In this document: positions 56,823 to 64,000 of the stretch, piece by piece
How the letters are laid out: each line of letters begins with the position of its first letter
Numbering within the stretch: the stretch's first letter is position 1
DNA from: Schoenoplectus triqueter
Taxonomy: Eukaryota > Streptophyta > Magnoliopsida > Poales > Cyperaceae
Direction: 5' to 3'
Length of the DNA: 64,000 nt
Assembly (NCBI GenBank): GCA_964058805.1
Contig: CAXKVV010000062.1
Span: forward strand, 310,001-374,000
Translations under genes and position numbers: made by a program
Notes under the pieces: model-generated
Told to the model about the DNA's origin: nothing
Database searches by the model: none
Seen by the model: the letters and a program-made list of their open reading frames with translations, nothing else

Positions 56823-57074
56823 ATGACTGAGTCTGAGATGAAGACACTAACCGAGAGGTTATGGTCACCTGATAAGGTCCAGAGGATTGCTGCTACCAAG
56901 GATGTTCGCCGGCTCACTAGGACCTCGCTAGAGCACAGGCGTGCTATATCCTATACCATGGGGCCCCTCCTGCACTTGCTATCCTACGCTTCCTCCACAG
57001 AGCGTGAAGGTGAAGAGGAAGAGGCATACGCTGCCATGTTAGCTATACTCAATCTCGATGTCAAAGATGACATG
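56823..57074 (+). CDS. ARM-repeat protein, N-terminal exon fragment
   Basis: 84 codons from the ATG at 56823, related to the N-terminal ARM repeat of plant U-box/ARM proteins (LTERLWSPDKVQRIAATKDV, RRLTRTSLEHRRAIS, then AYAAMLAILNL). Such proteins are often E3 ligases or scaffolds. The frame runs into the solo LTR at 57075 and stops at 57089. Across the LTR the sequence reads ATG then TGTGTATGATTTTC, so the original exon may have ended here at a GTGTGTATG donor. I find no further ARM exons in the remaining 2 kb. It may be a host gene exon or a captured fragment; an insert of GEEEEA in the repeat is unusual. Confidence 0.6.
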
Positions 57075-59469
57075 TGTAAAACCCTATAAAATAAAAATAA
57101 TAATATATTAAATAATATATGATTATACAAAATATGAGAAAATACAAATAATAAAATTAAATTTGTTGATAGTTAATTAATGAAAAATATATATATATAT
57201 ATATATTGAATTAATGAAATATAGGTTCAAGAAGAAAATATCAATTAAATAATGGAATATCTAATTAATAAAAATCAAAGGTTAAGATTTAATTTAAGAA
57301 TATGAATTTATTTGAATTGACGAGAGTTAATAATCAAATTAATAGAAAATTTAATAAATTATTCAATTGAAAATTTTGAGAAGGAAATTATCGCGCGACT
57401 GCTCGCACAACTTCTGCCGCAAAAAAATTGAGTCCCAGACCCGTACTTTCACTCCTCATTTTTCTCTCCCACGCCGATATCGTCCCATCACTCAATTCCA
57501 TTTTTTTCCCCTTCCGTGACCCTCTGGCCCTCTCCTGTCCTATCTGTCCACCACTTGTTCCTAAATCCCTTACTTGATAGCTTTGTCCATCTCTCCCGTT
57601 ACCTCACCCCCTACTCCCATTCTCATGTTTCCCCTTCACTCCCCATATGCTCCATTACAACCCCAGTGCGCAAAAAGGAACAACCTCCCTCTCTTATCGA
57701 GTTCTTCATCCAAGCTCTGCACCGTTGCTTTGGCCCTCGCACGACCACCGACCGTGTGCCTCGCCTCTGCGCCATCTCCCATCATCGACGTCGCCTTCCA
57801 CAAGCCCTCCTCCTCTCAAACCTCGATCACCACACCAATGAGGGCGAGACCGAGCAAGCCGCCGTCAGGCACTCCACCCTCTGTCACTGACCTCGCAGCA
57901 GGGGTGGAACCCATGAGGCAAGGGAGGCACAGCTGTCTTCGCCTCTTCTCTCCGACAACCACCTAAACACCTCCCTACCTTCCGCTTCCTGCTCGCTGGT
58001 CAGCGCATGCCTTCCTCTCCCATGTCTGGTAATCTCTGTCTTTTTCCCTTTCCAGTAGTGTGGGCTGTGCACCGGCTGAGCCGCGCCCTTGATGCTTGTG
58101 ATGTGGTTTGTATTACCAGTACCAGTGAAGCTTGTGCTTATCTGACCTGTGCCTTACCTGTTTCGTTATTCTGGTAAACACTAGCTGAAACCTTGTCATT
58201 TGTTGTTTGCTTCCTTGATCGTATTGATTGATGCTTAGTTTGGGGACACCCCTTGGTTCTTAGAACTCACCAAAACTTTGGTGTAGTCCGAGACTGAGGC
58301 TGTGTCTGAGAATTAGCTGCTAAGACTATTTTGTATCTCCTAGATTGTTGCTCTGCTTTGTTGATTTGTTGTAGTTCTTTTCTGACATTGGTATGCTTTT
58401 GTTGGCCTTGTTTCTTTTATTTGTTATACCGACATGTGCTTGTAATCCTTACTTGGGTAGCTGGTATTATTCTGTGGCCTTATATGTTCTGTTACTGGTC
58501 CCATTATGTTGGTTTTGCTACTAAAATGATTTCTTATCCCTTGGTTTGTGCTATACGAGGTTGGTCCATATGTGGGTTGAGTTGTCTTGTATTTTCTACT
58601 TGCTTGTTGCTTGTGAAGTGATTGTCAAGTTAGGCTTATAGGAAGAAAATTCAAAGATAAACCAAATCTAAAATAGGTTTATATTATGTAGCAGGATTAG
58701 CATAACAAAAGCCATATTGGGCTAACCAAGTTATTAAGTGAAAATTAACATCTAAATTTGAGATTTAGCTAGAATAAATTAATGCTCAATAATAAAAGGT
58801 CCCAAAGTTTTAAACTCCAAATACGATTGACAAATTAAAAACATTAATATAATTAGTGAGTTTATTTGAGTTATTTTAATTTATAATTATACAAGTATTT
58901 AAGTATATGTGCTTTTAAATAATATAATTGTAATATTTATAGTAATCTAAATGTCTAATTATCCAATACATAAATAAAACAATTGGATGATAAATTATTA
59001 AAATAAGTAAACAAGTATATTTAATTATATAATAATAAATAGTTAATTAATTTTAGAACTACAAAAGTTACACTAAAATGAGTACGAAATACTTAACTTC
59101 TCAAAGATAAATTAATGATGAAATTATGCATACGTAAAAATATATGTTCCTATTAGATATAACATAATTCATGACGTTTATAATAATATGCGCAAAATAA
59201 AATATATAAATTACTATTATAATAAATAAACTTGTAATCTTCACATTAATAAAATTAATTGACTACATATATCTTCACATTAACAAACCTACTAATCACA
59301 TTTAATATTTAGTGCTAGTTCGTAAGTTATATACGTTAAAGTATATCCTGATAGAAATAATAAAATAAAAACCTTTAATTTAATTTGTGTTTAATTGATT
59401 TTCTTTTCTTTTATTTTCTTTTCTAAGATTTATAAGAAAATAATTAGGATATAGTAGTTAATTAAGTTA

Positions 59470-59810
59470 TAAAATATATATTAATCAATTTCTCTGTTTT
59501 AAATAATAAGTAATATAATAATAACAACTTTAAAATATATATTGATCAATTTCTCTATTTAAATAGTTAGATAATATTAAATAAGTATATAAATATATAT
59601 TAATCAATTTCTCTATTTTAATAATTGAATAATATTAATTAATATATATAAATACCTATTAATCAATTTCTCTATTTAATAATAGAATAATATTAATAAA
59701 TGTATAAACATATAAATATATATTAATCAATTTCTCTATTTTTAATAAGAATAATATTAATTGTATAATATTATGTATTAATCAATTTCTCTATTTCTAA
59801 TAATTAATTA
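59470..59810. repeat. Tandem repeat in solo LTR, about 58 bp
   Basis: Six units sharing TATTAATCAATTTCTCTATT followed by AATAATTGAATAATATTA and an AT-rich variable part of 55-64 bases. Confidence 0.9.
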
Positions 59811-60284
59811 TCCTAATTATAATTAAATTAGTTGAGTGATAACATTAAGCTAACTTAATTAATCTAAGTAAATTAAGTAAATTACATTAATTAAAATAAA
59901 TATAATCTTAAAACATGAACATAAATGATAATGCTCCCGTCTTCGAGTCTGGTATACCCTGACCTAACCAGACCCAACGCGAATAGGATACTCGTCAATT
60001 TAATTTATTTTGACTTTATAGGTTCTCAAAAATATCTTGACGACCCGACAATCAAGTACGCTCAGGATGAGACGGTTGACGAGATCGTGCGCCCTACCGG
60101 AGACTGAGCAATCAGACGTTATCAGCCTTGCCAAAATATTCAGGTGCGGATTGCACTGAGATTTATGATTTCTTAGGATATGACTTTAAATTATATATTT
60201 TTTTTTTGATATTGAAACTTGTTCATATCATCCGCATTTCATTTTATATGCATTTCATTTTGATCATTAATTAAATTAATACTT

Positions 60285-60530
60285 AAAGTTAATTAGTTGT
60301 AGGATAAATTATCCTAGATGGAGTAATTAGTATTTAATAATTTAATATAATTAGTTATATGATAGATTATCCTAGATAGAGTAATTAGTATTTGATAATT
60401 TAATATAATTAGTTATAGGATAGATTATCCTAGATAGAGTAAGTAGTATTTAATAATTTAATATAATTAGTTACATGATAGATTATCTTAGATATTGTAA
60501 TTAGTATTTAATAATCTATATTAGTATTAA
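60285..60530. repeat. Tandem repeat in solo LTR, about 62 bp
   Basis: Four units of GATAGATTATCCTAGATAGA followed by GTAATTAGTATTTAATAATT and TAATATAATTAGTTATAG. Confidence 0.92.
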
Positions 60531-61813
60531 TTAGGTACCTTAAAATTTTATCATGTAAATAATGTGATTTTTATTAACTGGATTGTTATATTGATCAAAA
60601 TAGACTTAATCGAGTTATCACTAAATTGAATTTGCATATTATCTGTTTTCTATAATTTGTATGTTGTTCTGAAACTCAAGGAAGATTTTAAGTTAAAAAT
60701 GAATATCCAAATTTGGGGTTCGGGAAGAGTGTCAGTACCGGCTCGATTTCATAGTAAAATACACTTTAAATTTATTATTGAGGAGCTATTCCGTGGTTAC
60801 AGTGATTATTTTATCACTTTATATTTAGCAGTGACTATTTTGTCACTTTATATTTATTCGTGATTGATTCACTTCATTTCATATTATTTTCGGATAGTCT
60901 CCTTCAATTTGAATTATATATTGATAAAAATCGAGTCGTTGTTCGTTTCATTATAGTAAGGGACTGAGCGGGATAAATTAGGGATGGTTTTGATAGTGAA
61001 TGACACTCTCTTCTATAGAGCGGGCTCTCATCTATAGAGCACTGGTTGAGGTCGGTTCTTTCTGAAAAGAATTTATCCCGCAAAGTCATTTATGTGATAT
61101 GGGAGTTTGAACTTGTACCTATTATATTATAATATCTGAGAATGATTCATTTTGGGTTTATCCTTGATTTAAATTATTCATGACATTCAAGTAGTGCATT
61201 TTTATAAATCTCTTTCGGGTTCTTTTTATACCACACTAAAATATGATTAAATCAATTTTGATATTTAAACTAAAATAAAATTATGTACTTATATGTTGCT
61301 ACTATATTTATTATAAAAATAAATTTTTAATGGTTTTAAGTCTAAGCCTAGAGATTTATAACATCTCGGTGCTGGACCTAAAACCGCACTGAGTGATTTA
61401 TCACTCACGTTTCCACGGTGGTTGTGGGGTCCAGGTTTTACAGGAGCTAGATCAAGTTTTTGATGAGAGTGCTAGGTGCAGTCCTGCGTGGTGACAGAGA
61501 TGCTTCGTCGTTTCCGCATGTGAGCAGGGTAGTGGATTAGGATCTATCGGGTTTCGAGTTTTATTTATTCTTTTGGGTTTTCTTTGAGAGATTTTGCTGC
61601 CCATTCCGATGGAGCTAGCCCCGCCTATGCAGGCGTTGTATACTCTTTGTTCATTCTGGACTGTATGGTTTTGTATTATTATTATTGTTTTGTTTATTGT
61701 GATATTGGTCTTATTTTATTCATTTAGCCTTTCGTACGCACGTCTCGTCGTGCGTACGTGGCGGGATTAAGCACCCCTGATCCGTTTTAATATTTCTGGG
61801 GTGTGACAACATG

Positions 61814-62143
61814 TGTGTATGATTTTCTTTTTATTATTTCTGTACTTTTACTTTCGCTCACTACTTGATTGCTTCTTTAAGTCTAAAGAATTGGTTGCGG
61901 CTTTAAGGTTTTTAAGAGGGAGGGACTTAATTGAAAATTCAGCGATTAAGGGAGATATTGACATAGAGACAAGGAAAGGTTAAATGAAAATAATTAACTA
62001 GCAAATTTTATGCGCCTAGCTCAACTCAAATCCCCTCTCCTGCTCCATGTGCTAATTAATTAATATTTAATACAAATGATGCTTCTTCTCATAAATCATA
62101 ACTAAGGCCTGCATACTTTAATTCTAAAGTGATTGGTACCATT
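61814..62143. other. No recognised gene
   Basis: Flank of the solo LTR, continuing whatever lay after the ARM exon before insertion. T-rich at first, intron-like. No further ARM-repeat coding is recognised. Confidence 0.4.
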
Positions 62144-62236
62144 GATAATGGTGGGTTACTGTTGCTGTTGGCACAATTGATAATGGTGGGTTACTGTTGC
62201 TGTTGGCACAATTGATAATGGTGGGTTACTGTACTG
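62144..62236. repeat. 36-bp tandem repeat
   Basis: Two and a half copies of TTGATAATGGTGGGTTACTG plus TTGCTGTTGGCACAA; the copies are almost identical, so recent. Confidence 0.92.
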
Positions 62237-62779
62237 CTGTAAGACTAAATCTATTACTGAAACTGTTACTGGCAGAGCTAATATACAAGTATGAAAGTTT
62301 CTAATTTTTAATTTTGCACTATTCAGATTCAAGCTTCAATGTGTGTACAAAGGACTCCTACATCTCAACTAGGAATGGCATGATTGCCGTGAAGGCTGAG
62401 ATGAATACAGCATTTCCTTTGGCCGGCTAAGATTTAATGCAACCATGAAATTGTCAGGATGTTAGTGAAGGTTCTCTGGAGGTACAGCCGTCACCCTGTA
62501 CTGAACTTATGACAACGTTTGGTACAGGGTTTTGTACTAGTGCATTTTTTATTCTGTAATTGCTCACTTCAAGAGTATTTTTTCCTTATCTTCTGTATCA
62601 TTTAATTAAACCCATTAAATCTGACTCAACTCATCCATTCTTATCTGATCCAACTCATATCTTATTTAAAAAAAGGCCGAAGCATCCAACTTCTTCTAAA
62701 TAATAAATAGTAGAGATATTTCTTGTAAAAAGGGTTCATGTCCTTTATTCATAAACCCTTGGGTTGCAAAATAAATCAG
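62237..62779. other. No recognised gene
   Basis: Mixed sequence without an open frame of note. Nothing could be assigned. Confidence 0.35.
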
Positions 62780-64000
62780 TTTTATAAGATAGGTATTAAG
62801 GCATAATAAATCAAGAGTATAGACATAAAATATTATATATTAAGACTTATTTTATGTATTAAAATTAAAAATCTAGATATAAAGATTTAGAAGTCTATGT
62901 ATTAAGACTTGAAAAATATAAATATTAAGACTAAAAAAATCTATATATTAGCTTATTTGTGAACGTAATAATTTTTTTATTGTCATGTCTATTGTTCAAA
63001 TCATTTTACATTTATGCAAAGTGAAACATGTAAATATTGTGAGTTTTTTATTTTATATTAGTTCTTACAATGCAATGAGTTTTGTAGATTTTTCTTCATT
63101 TAATTTTTTGGTTCTAATCTAACCTATATTTTATTGTTGTCTGTTCAACTATTCATGCAGTTGAACCCTACTTGTTCGATGAACAAATCAACTTTGTCTT
63201 GAGGGCTATTTGTGCCCTTGTGCAATAACACACATTAAATCTTAATTTGTTGCTGACTTGAGTAAGGTAAAAATACACCTTTTTAAAATTCTCTTGAAAA
63301 AATTCATAAGTGATGATATTAAGACATATATACAGATATAAAAAATTATAAGTATTAAGACTTGATTCAATAAATATTAAGGCGTATATTAATAACTATT
63401 AAGAGTATAACTATTAGTTATAGAAAATTATAATATTTTTTATTTTTTAGTTTAAATGTAACATTATTTTTTAAAATAGCATTATTATGTTAACTATGAG
63501 AGGTCTATACTTAATAATTAATTGTATATCATGCATGATACGCGGTACAATGCAACATAACTATGTGCTAATATATATTTAATGACGTGTTCTACTAATA
63601 TTTGTTTAATTATTGATATATTAATATTTTATTCTTGGTATTATAATTTTTTCATGATAGATATAACGATTTGTAAGTGATGATATTAAGAGAAAAAGTT
63701 TTTAAGTAAATATTAACACTTTAGATTGTTGGTATTAAGATTTTAATTATTACTTATGAACGATTGTTTTATAATGTATTAATATTTTTTTAAAGAGAAT
63801 TGAGTATTAAGACTTATATATTATATATTATTGAGACAAATAAAGATAGGTATAGAGAAAAAAACTTTCAAATCGATGGGCGCTGTGTTGAAGAAAAAAA
63901 ATTAATAACTATTAAGACAACCGATTATTAGTAATAACTATGGGTGTATTAATAACTATTAAGACAACCGATTATTAAGACAACTGAAGCCAAGTATGAA
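62780..64000. repeat. TATTAAGAC-rich region, continues past the window
   Basis: At least fifteen scattered copies of TATTAAGAC(T/A) or TATTAAGG/TATTAAGA in the same orientation, densest at 62840-62950 and 63310-63420. At 63900-63985 a unit containing ATTAATAACTATTAAGACAA and CCGATTATTA is repeated in tandem. This resembles a subterminal repeat region of a transposon whose end lies outside the window, but no terminus is visible. Confidence 0.6.

Larger units (their letters stand above)
57075..61808. mobile_element. Solo LTR, 4.7 kb, Ty3-type
   Basis: Begins TGTAAAACCC and ends GGGTGTGACA, imperfect inverted ends as in chromovirus-type Ty3 LTRs, and is flanked by a perfect 5-bp duplication ACATG (57070-57074 and 61809-61813). 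There is no internal coding region, primer site or second LTR, so it is what is left after LTR-LTR recombination. It contains two tandem repeat blocks. Pro-rich and hydrophobic open frames at 57516-57966 and 58331-58621 have no domain and are not called. LTRs of this size are at the high end of the known range. Confidence 0.88.

Noticed and set aside
57516..57966. Overlapping Pro/Ser/His-rich frames
   Set aside because: They lie inside the solo LTR, overlap each other in three frames and match no known domain.
58331..58621. 96-codon Cys/Leu-rich hydrophobic frame that could look like a membrane protein
   Set aside because: T-rich sequence inside the solo LTR gives hydrophobic residues by composition alone.

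Overview
This is a plant nuclear window, probably from an angiosperm with a large AT-rich repeat-filled genome. The evidence is the kind of elements present: plant CACTA (En/Spm) transposons with Transposase_21/DUF4218/DUF4216 proteins, a Tat-like Ty3 element, Ty1/copia elements with Met-tRNA primer sites, and spliced genes with GT-AG introns. The species cannot be told from the sequence. I see no rRNA, tRNA, CRISPR array or bacterial-style operon. The only host-type protein segment I recognise is a short ARM-repeat exon at 56823-57074. Almost everything else is mobile DNA, much of it nested.

Layout. 1-5.6 kb: Tat-like Ty3/gypsy polyprotein in one frame with five in-frame stops. 5.6-5.9 kb: dispersed repeat, second copy at 45.1 kb. 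6.2-10.0 kb: Ty1/copia element, decayed, cut inside its reverse transcriptase by CACTA element 1 (10011-19218); a short piece of the same copia frame resumes at 19219. CACTA 1 carries a broken TNP2-type transposase gene and a second broken gene with a plant-transposase region and a Ulp1-like (C48) peptidase region. It has three blocks of ACCGGTT repeats, one of them internal and just upstream of the second gene.

20.1-40.5 kb: a long, diverged inverted repeat (left arm about 20541-23552, right arm 24092-25360 plus 38752-39650). The right arm is split by CACTA element 2 (25361-38751, 3-bp target duplication AGG). CACTA 2 is the best preserved element: an intact-looking five-exon tnpA-like gene on the minus strand, a small coiled-coil gene on the plus strand, and a three-exon transposase gene with one apparent frameshift.

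40.5-53.2 kb: tandem repeats (GATC-rich array at 41.7 kb, 58-bp minisatellite at 45.4 kb), a CACTA end remnant, an RNase H-type pseudogene, a minus-strand fragment of a third CACTA (about 47980-50408) closely related to CACTA 1, and a 388-bp CACTA-type foldback MITE. 53199-56342: complete short LTR element coding only for Gag (minus strand), with target duplication AAAAC. 56.8-61.8 kb: ARM-repeat exon interrupted by a 4.7-kb solo LTR (57075-61808, target duplication ACATG). 61.8-64 kb: short tandem repeats and a TATTAAG-rich stretch that runs off the window.

Relations: the insertion order can be partly read. CACTA 1 is younger than the copia it splits; CACTA 2 is younger than the inverted repeat; the solo LTR is younger than the ARM exon. 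Most stop codons in the broken genes can be explained by C-to-T or G-to-A changes, as expected for long-methylated silent DNA. I found nothing that amounts to a new cellular system; the most unusual structures are the split palindrome, the duplicated promoter-like repeat block in CACTA 1, and the conserved hairpin upstream of the CACTA 1 and CACTA 3 transposases.
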